A stretch of 64,000 nucleotides of DNA from assembly GCF_023823685.1 (NCBI RefSeq), contig NZ_JAMXBF010000009.1:1-64000 (forward strand), read 5' to 3'. Made by a program: the position numbers and the translations under genes. Positions 9,075 to 17,626 of the stretch are shown here, in pieces (the stretch's first letter is position 1; each line of letters begins with the position of its first letter). This stretch comes from Pseudomonas subflava (GTDB taxonomy: Bacteria; Pseudomonadota; Gammaproteobacteria; Pseudomonadales; Pseudomonadaceae). The notes below the pieces were generated by a model. That model did no database searches. It was not told the DNA's origin and saw only the letters and a list, made by a program, of their open reading frames with translations.

Positions 9075-9213
9075 TCCGACATGGCGGCTGCAAACCGTCA
9101 GAGGGGCCCGGCGTCACGGTTGCGCAGGATAAGGAATTTCCGTTGCGCCTCAAGGGCCGGCTTTTTGCAAAGTGTGTATCGGGTGGAGCACGAGATGCCG
9201 TTGGCTTCGCCGC

Positions 9214-9234
9214 GTAGGGTGCGCCGTGCGCACC
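9214..9234 (+). repeat. REP-type palindrome, family A
   Basis: Copy of the GTAGGGTGCGCC unit in the 9039-9410 spacer between terC and the helicase gene. Its inverted partner lies at 9366-9386. No gene is seen in this 372-nt spacer, which also holds the terC promoter region. Confidence 0.8.
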
Positions 9235-9365
9235 GTTGGGTTTTCGGCAAGGGATTCGAGTCGTTCCGCATGCGCAGGTCCATGCCCGGTTGGGTCAGGC
9301 CCGAGCCGCGATAGGCGACGAGTACCGATGATGTTCGGCGATGCGTATCGCCGGTGGGGCCGCTC

Positions 9366-9386
9366 GGTGCGCACGGCGCACCCTAC
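9366..9386 (-). repeat. REP-type palindrome, family A, inverted copy
   Basis: Inverted partner of the copy at 9214-9234, ending GCGCACCCTAC. It sits 25 nt past the stop of the helicase gene and may act as an mRNA 3' end stabiliser. Confidence 0.8.
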
Positions 9387-9410
9387 GAGGCCGCGCCCGG
9401 TTCGCGCGCC

Positions 9411-11702
9411 TTACGCCACCGGCTCCCGGTCCGGCTGATAGCGGCTGCGTTCGACCTGCCACCAGGCCGGCAGCAGCTGGCGCACTTCGCCGCGGGTGAA
9501 GCGGTCGTCGAGCAGGTAGACCACGCCCTGGTCTTCGGTGGTGCGGATCACCCGGCCGGCCGCCTGCACCACCTTCTGCAGGCCGGGGAACAGGTAGGCG
9601 TAGTCGTAGCCATTGCCGAACATCTGCTGCATGCGTGCCTTCATTTCCTCATTGACCGGGTTGACCTGCGGCAGGCCGAGGGTGGCGATGAAGGCGCCGA
9701 TCAGCCGCTTGCCGGGCAGGTCGATGCCTTCGCCGAAGGCGCCGCCGAGCACGGCGAAGCCGATGCCGCGGGAGTGCTCGGTGAAGCGCTCCAGAAAGGC
9801 CTGGCGCTCGGCCTCGCTCATGCTGCGCGACTGTTCCCAGACCGGAATGTCCGGGTGCTCGCGGCGGAAGTTCTCCAGCGCCTGTTCCAGGTAGGCGTAG
9901 CTGCTGAAGAAGGCCAGGTAGTTGCCCGGCTGCTGGCGGAACTGCCGGGCCATGAGGGTGGCGATCGGCATCAGGCTGGCGTCGCGATGCTGGTAGCGGG
10001 TGGACAGGTTGGCCAGCGCCTGGACCCTGAGCTGCTCGGCGCCGAATGGCGACTGCACCTCCAGCCACTGCCAGTCGCGCGGCAGGCCGAGCAGGTCGGC
10101 GTGGTAGTGGCCGGGGCTGAGGGTGGCGGAGAACAGCGTGGCGCTGTGGGCGTTGGCGAAGCGCTCGGCGAGAAAGCGCGCCGGCACGATGTTGCGCAGG
10201 CACAGGGTCGACAGGCTGCGGCCGGCCCGCGTGTCGTGGCGGGTGATGTCGAACAGCGAGTGCGGGCCGAAGGCCTCGGCCAGGCGGCAGAACAGCATGG
10301 CGTCGAGGTAGAAGCGCAGCAGCGCGGCCTGGTTGCCCTCGGGCTGGTCGGTGAGGTGGTCGGTGATGGCGCTCACCACCTTCTGCAGGGCCAGGATGAA
10401 CAGGTCGGCGATGGCCGGGTAGATCTGGTACGGCACTTCCTGGTCGCGGTGCAGCTGGTTCCAGTGCCGGCCGACGCGCTCCAGCACGCCCTTGAGACCG
10501 GCCGGGGCGACCTTGCGCATGGCGTTGAACTCGGCCTGGTCCAGCTCGGCGCTGTACATGCCGCGGGCGCGGTCGATCAGGTTGTGCGCCTCGTCCACCA
10601 GCAGGGTGACCTTCCAGCCGTTGAGCACGGTGAGCCCGTGCAGCAGGGCGGTCATGTCGAAGTAGTAGTTGTAGTCGCCGACCACCACGTCGCTCCAGCG
10701 GCACAGCTCCTGGGACAGGTAGTAGGGGCAGACCTGGTGCGCCAGGGCGATCTCGCGCACGGCCTCCTGGTTCAGCCAGCGGCGCTCGAGGGCGGCGGCG
10801 CGGGCGGCCGGCAGGCGGTCGTAGAAGCCCCGGGCCAGCGGGCAGGATTCGCCGTGGCAGGCCTTGTCCGGGTGTTCGCAGGCCTTGTCGCGGGCCACGT
10901 GCTCCAGCACCCGCAGCGGCATGTTTTGCTCCTGCTCGCGCAGGCTGGCCAGCGCGTCGAGCGCCAGGCGCCGGCCCGGAGTCTTGGCGGTGAGGAAGAA
11001 CAGGCGGTCCAGCGCCTTGCCGGGAAAGGCCTTGAGCTGTGGGAACAAGGTGGCCAGGGTCTTGCCGATACCGGTGGTGGCCTGGGCCAGCAGGAAGTCG
11101 CCGTCGCGGGCGGCGCGGTACACGGATTCGGCGAGCTGGCGCTGGCCACGGCGGAAGCTCGGGTAGGGGAAGCGCAGCGTCTCCAGGCTGGCGTCGCGGG
11201 CCACCCGGTGGGCGGTTTCCTGCTCGGCCCAGGCGACGAAGCGCGCGCACTGCAACTCGAAGAACTCGCGCAGGTCTTCGACGGTGAAGCGCTCGCGAAA
11301 CGCCGTTTCCTTCTGCGTGAGTACGTTGAAGTACACCACCGCCAGGTCGATCTGCGGCAGTTCCAGCGCGTCGCACAGCAGCCAGCCGTAGAGCTTGACC
11401 TGGGCCCAGTGCAGCTTGCGGTGGTTGTCCGGGATGCGCGCCACGTCGCCGCGGTGGGTCTTGATCTCTTCCAGCAGATTGCGCTCGGGGTCGTAGCCGT
11501 CGGCGCGGCCGCTGACCAGCAGGCCCGGATACTCGCCGGCCAGCGGCAGCTCGGCCAGGTAGCCAGCCCCGCGTCGGCCGACCACCGTGGCGTGCCCGGC
11601 CATGCCCTCGGCGGCGGTGGGCGCGGGGGTGAAGCGCAGGTCGAGGTCACCCTCCTTGGCGGTGAACTCGCACAGCGCGCGCACGGCCACGGTGTAACTC
11701 AC
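9411..11702 (-). CDS. XPD/DinG-type Fe-S helicase with N-terminal PD-(D/E)XK domain
   Basis: The 763-residue protein combines two modules. Residues about 1-150 carry a Cas4/RecB-like nuclease pattern: GRADGYD, then LLEEIKT and the QVKLYGW motif. The rest is a superfamily 2 helicase with Walker A ATTGIGKT, a DEAH box (LVDEAHN), cysteines of an iron-sulfur cluster (CEHPDKAC, ESC, VCPYY) and the C-terminal QAAGRVIRT motif. Such enzymes unwind DNA 5' to 3' in repair. The start is GTG at 11702, overlapping the preceding nuclease gene's stop by 4 nt (GTGA), so the two are translationally coupled. They probably act on the same DNA lesion, perhaps crosslinks. Confidence 0.9.
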   Translation of the reverse strand: MSYTVAVRALCEFTAKEGDLDLRFTPAPTAAEGMAGHATVVGRRGAGYLAELPLAGEYPGLLVSGRADGYDPERNLLEEIKTHRGDVARIPDNHRKLHWAQVKLYGWLLCDALELPQIDLAVVYFNVLTQKETAFRERFTVEDLREFFELQCARFVAWAEQETAHRVARDASLETLRFPYPSFRRGQRQLAESVYRAARDGDFLLAQATTGIGKTLATLFPQLKAFPGKALDRLFFLTAKTPGRRLALDALASLREQEQNMPLRVLEHVARDKACEHPDKACHGESCPLARGFYDRLPAARAAALERRWLNQEAVREIALAHQVCPYYLSQELCRWSDVVVGDYNYYFDMTALLHGLTVLNGWKVTLLVDEAHNLIDRARGMYSAELDQAEFNAMRKVAPAGLKGVLERVGRHWNQLHRDQEVPYQIYPAIADLFILALQKVVSAITDHLTDQPEGNQAALLRFYLDAMLFCRLAEAFGPHSLFDITRHDTRAGRSLSTLCLRNIVPARFLAERFANAHSATLFSATLSPGHYHADLLGLPRDWQWLEVQSPFGAEQLRVQALANLSTRYQHRDASLMPIATLMARQFRQQPGNYLAFFSSYAYLEQALENFRREHPDIPVWEQSRSMSEAERQAFLERFTEHSRGIGFAVLGGAFGEGIDLPGKRLIGAFIATLGLPQVNPVNEEMKARMQQMFGNGYDYAYLFPGLQKVVQAAGRVIRTTEDQGVVYLLDDRFTRGEVRQLLPAWWQVERSRYQPDREPVA

Positions 11703-13339
11703 GCCGGCGCGCTCCAGCGCACGTAGCAGACGTCCACCGGCATGCCGTGGCGGGCGCAGAAATCCAGCCAGCGTTTCTGGTTGTCCTGCAGGCGGTCACC
11801 GGGGCCCTTTACCTCGATCATCCGGTAGCGCCGCTCGGCCGGCCAGAACTGGATCAGGTCGGGCATGCCGGCACGGTTGGCGCGGATATCGCCGAGCAGA
11901 CGCTCGAACCAGGCGCGCAGGTGCGCCGGCGGCAGGCAGTGCAGGGCGGTCTCCAGCAGCTCGGGGGTGAGCACCGTCCAGTGCACGAAGGGCGAGACGA
12001 CGCCGTACTTGGCCGCGTAGGTGGCGCGGATCGCCTCGGCGTGGCTGCCGTCCTCGAGGCGCGCCAGGCAGCGCGCGAACAGCGCCTCGCGGCGCGAGCG
12101 GAAGTCGGCGTCGTGCAGGTCCACCGGGGCGGCGTGGAAGGGGTGGAAGAAGGCACCGGGCAGCGGGGCGAAGATCGCCTCCCAGCACAGCAGGCCGAAC
12201 AGGCCGCATACCAGGGTGTTCTCCACGTAGAAGGCCGGCGCACCCTCGTCGTGCAGGTGCTGCTGCACCGCCCACTCCACGCTGAAGGCGTCCGGCTGCG
12301 GCAGCTCCAGCTCGATCAGCCCGGCCTCGGCCGGCGCCTTGCGCGGCTGCCTCGGCAGGCCGAGCTGGCGTTGCAGGCGCGGCAGGGCGCGCTCCAGGGC
12401 CTGGGCCTCGGCATCGTTGCGCGGCGCGGTGAGCGCGAGGATGGCCAGGTCGTGGGCCTGCTGGCATTCGCCGAGCTTCTCCAGCACGCGCACGCGGCGG
12501 CGGCGGGCCTCGTCGTGCAGGCTGGCCGCATACAGCGCCGCGGCCGCCGGCAGTTCGCCCTCGCGCTCCAGCTGCTGGCCGAGGCGGAACAGCAGCTTGG
12601 CATGGCGCCTGGCCAGGTGCGGGTTGTCGCTGCCGAACTCGCCCAGTTGGTCGAGCACCTCGGCGACCGGCAGGCCGGCCTCGAAAAGATCGCGGCAGTG
12701 CTGCAGGTGCAGGTAGTCGTCGACGTCGCGGCGGCTGCGGAAGCCGCGGGCGTCGGGGCCGATCTCGACCGTCTCGTAGCGGTAGATGCCCAGCTCGGCG
12801 AGGACGAATTCGGACCAGTCCTGCGCCAGGTTGCCGAAGAACAGCAGGCGCAGGCGGTCGCACAGCGGTCCAGCGGTCAGGCTGTAGAGCCGGTCCAGCT
12901 GCGGGCACCAATGGGCGAACGGGAGGGCCTCGCTGTACAGCGGCAGCAGGGCCAGCAGCTGCTCGCTCTTCTTCGCGGTGCGCAGGGCGGCGAGTTCGTC
13001 GAAGCGGGCGATCAGCTCGTCCTTGCGCAGCAGGGCGAACAGCTCCGCCAGGTCCAGCACGGCGTCCTCGATCAGCCAGCCCAGGCGCAGCAGGGGCTCG
13101 GCGGCGGTGGCGATGTCGCCGATTTCCGCGTAGCTCAGCTTGCTCGCGCGAAAGTGCGGGCCCTTGCGCATGATCAGGCGCACCAGCAGCGCCTGCGAGG
13201 GCTGTGGCAGCTCGGCGAAGGCCTGCAGGAAGGCCAGCTCGTCATCGCCCAGCAGGTCGCCGTAGCGCTCGCCTATCCAGGCCAGTGCCGTGTGGAAGTT
13301 GCCGAGGTAGTAGAGGTTGGGGTCGAGTGGCGCGGACAT
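11699..13339 (-). CDS. FAN1-like VRR-NUC nuclease
   Basis: The 546-residue protein has helical N-terminal and TPR-like regions and a C-terminal VRR-NUC (PD-(D/E)XK) nuclease domain with PDLIQFWP and MIEVKGPGDRLQDNQKRW, giving the D...E-x-K catalytic residues. Bacterial FAN1, first characterised from Pseudomonas, is a structure-specific 5'-flap nuclease able to process interstrand crosslinks. It is the first gene of a two-gene operon with the Fe-S helicase. The intergenic region ahead of it (13340-13508) is shared with a divergent small gene and should hold its promoter. Confidence 0.9.
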   Translation of the reverse strand: MSAPLDPNLYYLGNFHTALAWIGERYGDLLGDDELAFLQAFAELPQPSQALLVRLIMRKGPHFRASKLSYAEIGDIATAAEPLLRLGWLIEDAVLDLAELFALLRKDELIARFDELAALRTAKKSEQLLALLPLYSEALPFAHWCPQLDRLYSLTAGPLCDRLRLLFFGNLAQDWSEFVLAELGIYRYETVEIGPDARGFRSRRDVDDYLHLQHCRDLFEAGLPVAEVLDQLGEFGSDNPHLARRHAKLLFRLGQQLEREGELPAAAALYAASLHDEARRRRVRVLEKLGECQQAHDLAILALTAPRNDAEAQALERALPRLQRQLGLPRQPRKAPAEAGLIELELPQPDAFSVEWAVQQHLHDEGAPAFYVENTLVCGLFGLLCWEAIFAPLPGAFFHPFHAAPVDLHDADFRSRREALFARCLARLEDGSHAEAIRATYAAKYGVVSPFVHWTVLTPELLETALHCLPPAHLRAWFERLLGDIRANRAGMPDLIQFWPAERRYRMIEVKGPGDRLQDNQKRWLDFCARHGMPVDVCYVRWSAPA

Positions 13340-13508
13340 GGGGATTACTGTCTTTATATACAGTCAATGGTGCGCGACGCCGGCGCCGCGAGCAACCCCG
13401 GCCCGACCGCCTGCACTGCCGTTCGGCTTGCGACCTGAACCCTTGTCCGCGGGCACGGCTCGAAACCGGTAGGCAGACGTCTGCCATGCCCTTTCGCAGG
13501 AGATCACC

Positions 13509-13739
13509 ATGGCCCAGTGGATCATCAGCTACAGCAAGGACAACAACACCTCCACCCTGGAGATGCAGGCCGCCGACAAGCCCGACATGGAGGCGGCGGT
13601 ACGCCATGTGCTCGCATGGGCCGAGGCCCATCTGGAGAAGGGCGATTTCGGCGACGTGCACGACCGCGAATGCGACGAGCCGGCGGTGCTGCTGCTGCGC
13701 CATTACGGCATCACTCTCACCGGCATCTCGGCGGCCTGA
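13509..13739 (+). CDS. Small conserved hypothetical protein
   Basis: The 76-residue product (starting MAQWIISYSKDNNTSTLEMQ) has no motif I can assign. It is acidic and soluble, with two conserved-looking cysteine/histidine positions (HDRECDE). The ATG follows an AGGAG at 13498-13502. It is divergent from the FAN1-like gene. I recognise no function; a small stress-responsive protein would fit the neighbouring KGG-repeat gene but that is only context. Confidence 0.6.
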   Translation: MAQWIISYSKDNNTSTLEMQAADKPDMEAAVRHVLAWAEAHLEKGDFGDVHDRECDEPAVLLLRHYGITLTGISAA

Positions 13740-13908
13740 AAAGCGCCGTTTCGCCTCAGCGAACCGGTGCTGGAGCGTTCGTCCGTATCTCGGAAAATAC
13801 ATGAAACCGGCACCCTCGCCGCCGACTCACTCAGTTGTGAGCCAGGCAGTCGCAGCCCAACGGCAGCGGGCTTCCCAATCAACTGATCGAAGCGAGATGG
13901 AGGATTCC

Positions 13909-14340
13909 ATGGCTGACAACAATGGCAAGATGAGCGTCGAGGAAGCAGGCCGCAAAGGTGGCGAAAGCACTTCCGCCAGCCACGACAAGGAGTTCTACCA
14001 GGAGATCGGCAGCCAGGGCGGCCAGAACAGCGGCGGCAACTTCAAGAACGATCCCGAGCGCGCCTCCGAGGCCGGCCGCAAGGGTGGTCAGAACAGCGGT
14101 GGCAACCAGAGCGATTCCAATCGTTCGGGCGGGCAATCCGGCGGCGGCAACTTCGCCAACGACCGCGAGCGCGCTTCGGAGGCCGGCCGCAAGGGCGGTC
14201 AGAGCAGCGGCGGCAACCAGAGCGATTCCAATCGTTCGGGCGGGCAGTCCGGCGGCGGCAACTTTGCCAACGACCGCGAGCGTGCCTCCGAAGCAGGCCG
14301 CAAGGGTGGTCAGAACAGCGGCGGTGGCCGCAACAGCTGA
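13909..14340 (+). CDS. KGG-repeat stress protein (Con-10/GsiB type)
   Basis: The 143-residue hydrophilic protein is built from repeated GRKGG units, the motif of the Con-10/GsiB stress-induced family, thought to be disordered and linked to starvation or desiccation tolerance. Five GRKGG/GSQGG-type units are visible. Two neighbouring 37-residue blocks, each with NQSDSNRSGGQSGGGNFAND followed by ReRASEAGRKGG, are almost identical at both protein and DNA level (111-bp period, about 14101-14322). This points to recent tandem duplication. ATG 13909 has GGAGG at 13899-13903. Expression is probably RpoS-type, but no promoter is called. Confidence 0.85.
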   Translation: MADNNGKMSVEEAGRKGGESTSASHDKEFYQEIGSQGGQNSGGNFKNDPERASEAGRKGGQNSGGNQSDSNRSGGQSGGGNFANDRERASEAGRKGGQSSGGNQSDSNRSGGQSGGGNFANDRERASEAGRKGGQNSGGGRNS

Positions 14341-14349
14341 TGCGGAGCG

Positions 14350-14371
14350 AGCGGAAGCTACGGCTTCCGCT
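14350..14371 (+). terminator. Stem-loop after the KGG-repeat gene
   Basis: AGCGGAAGC and GCTTCCGCT form a 9-bp perfect stem around TACG, ten bases after the stop codon. The following bases are CTTCCC rather than a T-run, so it may be an mRNA 3' stabilising hairpin or a weak terminator. Confidence 0.5.
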
Positions 14372-14502
14372 CTTCCCAAGGATCACCAGCCTGGCGGGGT
14401 TGCCCGCATCCCCGCCTCATCCCACCAACGCGCCGAATAGCGCGCGCCTAACAGAGCGGTCGGAACGCGACTCACGCGGACGCATCGCTGAGGAGGGCAC
14501 TC

Positions 14503-15054
14503 GTGAGAAGTCATGTCGTGCATTTCACGGCACCGATCAACTCCCACACCTGCGGTCAGCTGATCGACAAATGCTCCCAGGCCATCCAGCAGGGTGCGGA
14601 CGAGTTGGTCATCAAGATCGCCACCATGGGCGGGGAATGCAGCTACGGATTCTCGCTGTACAACTTCCTGATCTCGCTGCCGATCCCGGTCAAGACCCAC
14701 AACCTCGGCACGGTCGAGTCCATGGGCAACATCATCTTCCTGGCCGGCGAACAGCGCACCGCCTGCCACTACAGCAAGTTCCTGTTCCATCCCTTTCACT
14801 GGACGCTCAATGGCGCCGTCGACCATGCCCGCATGTCCGAATACGCGATGAGCTTGGACTACGACCTGCAGCTGTATGCCGCCATCGTCGAGGAACGCAC
14901 CCGCGGCGCCGCCGAGCCCCTGGACGTGCTCGATTGCCTGACGGCATCGCCGCGGATTCTGAGTGCGGAAGAGGCGCTGAGCTCAGGCGTGATCCACACC
15001 GTGGACTGCCTCGGAATGCCTTCCGAAGCAGTCAACTGGTGCGTGCATTCCTAG
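14503..15054 (+). CDS. ClpP-fold serine protease-like protein
   Basis: The 183-residue protein has the ClpP/crotonase fold: LVIKIATMGGECSYGFSLYN, Ser73 in VESMGN and His96 in LFHPFHW, at the usual ClpP spacing. The third triad member is doubtful: the segment aligning with the ClpP aspartate reads TASPRILSAEEAL, with proline where Asp is expected. It may therefore be a noncanonical protease, a scaffolding relative or an enzyme with another acid. The GTG start at 14503 follows a strong GAGGAGG. It stands alone, not next to clpX, and lies between stress-type genes. Confidence 0.75.
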   Translation: MRSHVVHFTAPINSHTCGQLIDKCSQAIQQGADELVIKIATMGGECSYGFSLYNFLISLPIPVKTHNLGTVESMGNIIFLAGEQRTACHYSKFLFHPFHWTLNGAVDHARMSEYAMSLDYDLQLYAAIVEERTRGAAEPLDVLDCLTASPRILSAEEALSSGVIHTVDCLGMPSEAVNWCVHS

Positions 15055-15058
15055 AGGT

Positions 15059-15220
15059 TCAGGCCGCGGCCGAGTGGCCGATCAGCATGCCGTGCTGCAC
15101 GCGGAACAGATGTCCCTGGATGCGAAGCGTGAAGGGCGCGCGGCTGACGATCTGTGCTCCATCCTGAAGCAGGCTCTCGATATGGGCGCGCAGGGCGAGG
15201 TATTTCCGTTGTTCCTTCAT
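15059..15220 (-). CDS. Small conserved hypothetical protein
   Basis: The 53-residue product begins MKEQRKYLALRAHIESLLQD and ends GMLIGHSAAA. It contains no assigned motif, and the pattern is helix followed by beta strands. ATG 15220 has an AGGAG ribosome site, which the longer frame starting at 15292 lacks. The gene converges on the ClpP-like gene with 4 nt between stops. The region upstream (15221-15404) must contain promoters for both this gene and the divergent OsmC-YcaO gene. Confidence 0.6.
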   Translation of the reverse strand: MKEQRKYLALRAHIESLLQDGAQIVSRAPFTLRIQGHLFRVQHGMLIGHSAAA

Positions 15221-15404
15221 CGGAAAGCTCCTGTGTTGAGGTGTCGAGAGCCTACCAAGCTTTGTGACGATGTCGACATTTCCGCTGCGCAATAACTGTG
15301 TTGTGCGTCACATTTCGTGATGGCGATGTGCCTGTGCACCACGCCCACGCCGAATGCCGGATAATGCGCGGCATTTCGCCTCGCACGTATTCTGGTAATC
15401 CCGC

Positions 15405-17612
15405 ATGGAAATCAAGGTCAACTTTCTCGACAACCTCCGTCTCGAAGCCAAGTTCGATGACTTCACGGTGATTGCCGACCAGCCCATCCGCTACAAGGGC
15501 GATGGCTCGGCGCCGGGGCCGTTCGACTACTTCCTGGCGTCCTCGGCGCTGTGCGCGGCCTACTTCGTCAAGCTGTACTGCCAGACACGCAACATCCCCA
15601 CGGAAAATATCCGCCTGTCGCAGAACAACATCGTCGACCCGGAAGACCGCTACAAGCAGATCTTCAAGATCCAGGTCGAGCTGCCGGCGGACATCTCCGA
15701 GAAGGACCGCGTCGGCATCCTGCGTTCCATCGACCGCTGCACCGTGAAGAAGGTGGTGCAGACCGGCCCCGACTTCATCATCGAGGAAGTCGACAACCTC
15801 GACGCCGACGCCCAGGCCCTGCTGATCCCGGCGCTGACCGAGGGCGAGGGCACGCGCATCCTCGGCAAGGACCTGCCCCTAGAAGAAACCATCGCCAATA
15901 TGTCGGCCATCCTCGCCGGCCTGGGCATGAAGATCGAGATCGCCTCCTGGCGCAACATCGTGCCCAACGTCTGGTCACTGCACGTGCGCGACGCGCAGTC
16001 GCCGCTGTGCTTCACCAACGGCAAGGGCGCCACCAAGGAGAGCGCGCTGGCCTCGGCGCTGGGCGAGTTCATCGAGCGGCTGAACTGCAACTTCTTCTAC
16101 AACGACCAGTTCTGGGGCGAGGAGATCGCCAATGCGCCCTTCGTGCATTACCCGAACGAGCAGTGGTTCAAGCCGGGGCCGAAGGACGCGCTGCCGGAAG
16201 AGATCCTCGACGACTACTGCCTGGAGATCTACAACCCGGACGGTGAGCTGCGCGGCTCGCACCTGTACGACACCAACTCCGGCAACAAGGCGCGCGGCAT
16301 CTGCTCGCTGCCCTTCGTGCGCCAGTCGGACGGCGAGGTGGTGTACTTCCCGTCCAACCTGATCGAGAACCTGTATCTCTCCAACGGCATGAGCGCCGGC
16401 AACACCCCGGCCGAGGCGCAGGTGCAGTGCCTGTCGGAAATCTTCGAGCGCGCGGTCAAGCGCGAGATACTCGAAGACGAACTGGCCCTGCCGGACGTGC
16501 CGCAGGAGGTGCTGGCCAAGTACCCCGGCATCCTCGCCGGCATCAAGGGCCTGGAGGAGCAGGGCTTCCCGGTACTGGTCAAGGACGCCTCCCTGGGCGG
16601 CGAATTCCCGGTGATGTGCGTGACCCTGATGAACCCGCGCACCGGCGGCGTGTTCGCCTCCTTCGGCGCGCACCCGAGCTTCGAGGTTGCACTGGAGCGC
16701 AGCCTCACCGAACTGCTCCAGGGCCGCAGCTTCGAGGGCCTCAACGACCTGCCGCAGCCAACCTTCGAGAGCCACGCGCTGACCGAGCCGAACAACTTCG
16801 TCGAGCACTTCATCGACTCCAGCGGCGTGGTGTCGTGGCGCTTCTTCAGCGCCAAGGCCGATTACGAGTTCGTCGAGTGGGACTTCTCAGGTGAAGGCGA
16901 GGACTCCAACGCCCAGGAAGCCGCGACCCTGTTCGGCATCCTCGAGGACCTGGGCAAGGAGGTATACATGGCGGTGTACGACGACCTCGGCGCCAACGCC
17001 TGCCGCATCCTGGTGCCGGGCTACTCGGAGATCTACCCGGTCGAGGACCTGATCTGGGACAACACCAACAAGGCGCTGATCTTCCGCTCCGACATCCTCA
17101 ACCTGCACAGCCTGAGCGACCTGCGCCTCAAGTCCCTGCTCAAGAGCCTGGAGAACTGCGAGGTCGACGACTACACCGACATCACCACGCTGATCGGCAT
17201 CGAGTTCGACGACAACACCGTCTGGGGCCAACTGACCATCCTCGAGCTGAAGCTGCTGATCTATGTGGCGCTGAAGAAGTTCGAGCAGGCCAAGGGGCTG
17301 GTCGAGGCCTTCCTGCAGTACAACGACAACACCGTCGAACGCGGCCTGTTCTACCAGGCGCTCAACGTGGTGCTGGAAGTGCAGCTGGACGACGACCTGG
17401 ACATGGCCGACTACGAGGTCAACTTCCGCCGCATGTTCGGTAACGAGCGGATGGATGCGGCCATCGGTTCGGTCAACGGCAGCGTGCGGTTCTATGGGCT
17501 GACACCGACCAGCATGCAGCTGGAAGGCCTCGACAAGCATCTGCGGTTGGTCGAGAGCTATAAGAAACTGCACGCGGCGCGGGCGAATGCGACAGCCATA
17601 TCCCGGCAATGA
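15405..17612 (+). CDS. OsmC-YcaO fusion protein
   Basis: The 735-residue protein joins an N-terminal OsmC-like domain (about 1-135, with SSALCAAYFVKLYC supplying the peroxidatic-type cysteine region) to a YcaO domain (about 175-590, with ESALASALGEFIERL and GMSAGNTPAEAQVQCLSEIFERAV). YcaO proteins bind ATP and activate amide or related oxygens. E. coli YcaO assists RimO-dependent beta-methylthiolation of ribosomal protein S12. The C-terminal region is helical and TPR-like. No RiPP precursor or docking partner is nearby, so a housekeeping YcaO role is more likely than natural-product synthesis. Confidence 0.88.
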   Translation: MEIKVNFLDNLRLEAKFDDFTVIADQPIRYKGDGSAPGPFDYFLASSALCAAYFVKLYCQTRNIPTENIRLSQNNIVDPEDRYKQIFKIQVELPADISEKDRVGILRSIDRCTVKKVVQTGPDFIIEEVDNLDADAQALLIPALTEGEGTRILGKDLPLEETIANMSAILAGLGMKIEIASWRNIVPNVWSLHVRDAQSPLCFTNGKGATKESALASALGEFIERLNCNFFYNDQFWGEEIANAPFVHYPNEQWFKPGPKDALPEEILDDYCLEIYNPDGELRGSHLYDTNSGNKARGICSLPFVRQSDGEVVYFPSNLIENLYLSNGMSAGNTPAEAQVQCLSEIFERAVKREILEDELALPDVPQEVLAKYPGILAGIKGLEEQGFPVLVKDASLGGEFPVMCVTLMNPRTGGVFASFGAHPSFEVALERSLTELLQGRSFEGLNDLPQPTFESHALTEPNNFVEHFIDSSGVVSWRFFSAKADYEFVEWDFSGEGEDSNAQEAATLFGILEDLGKEVYMAVYDDLGANACRILVPGYSEIYPVEDLIWDNTNKALIFRSDILNLHSLSDLRLKSLLKSLENCEVDDYTDITTLIGIEFDDNTVWGQLTILELKLLIYVALKKFEQAKGLVEAFLQYNDNTVERGLFYQALNVVLEVQLDDDLDMADYEVNFRRMFGNERMDAAIGSVNGSVRFYGLTPTSMQLEGLDKHLRLVESYKKLHAARANATAISRQ

Positions 17613-17626
17613 CCAAAGGATTAGTC

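Noticed and set aside
9075..9200. Manganese (yybP-ykoY) riboswitch ahead of terC
   Set aside because: Only a vague resemblance (one TGACGG block); the ordered consensus of the class is not seen.
9354..13438. Very long open frames on the plus strand opposite the helicase and FAN1-like genes
   Set aside because: They are antisense shadows caused by the high-GC third-position bias; translations are low-complexity Gln/Val/Gly-rich and lack known domains.
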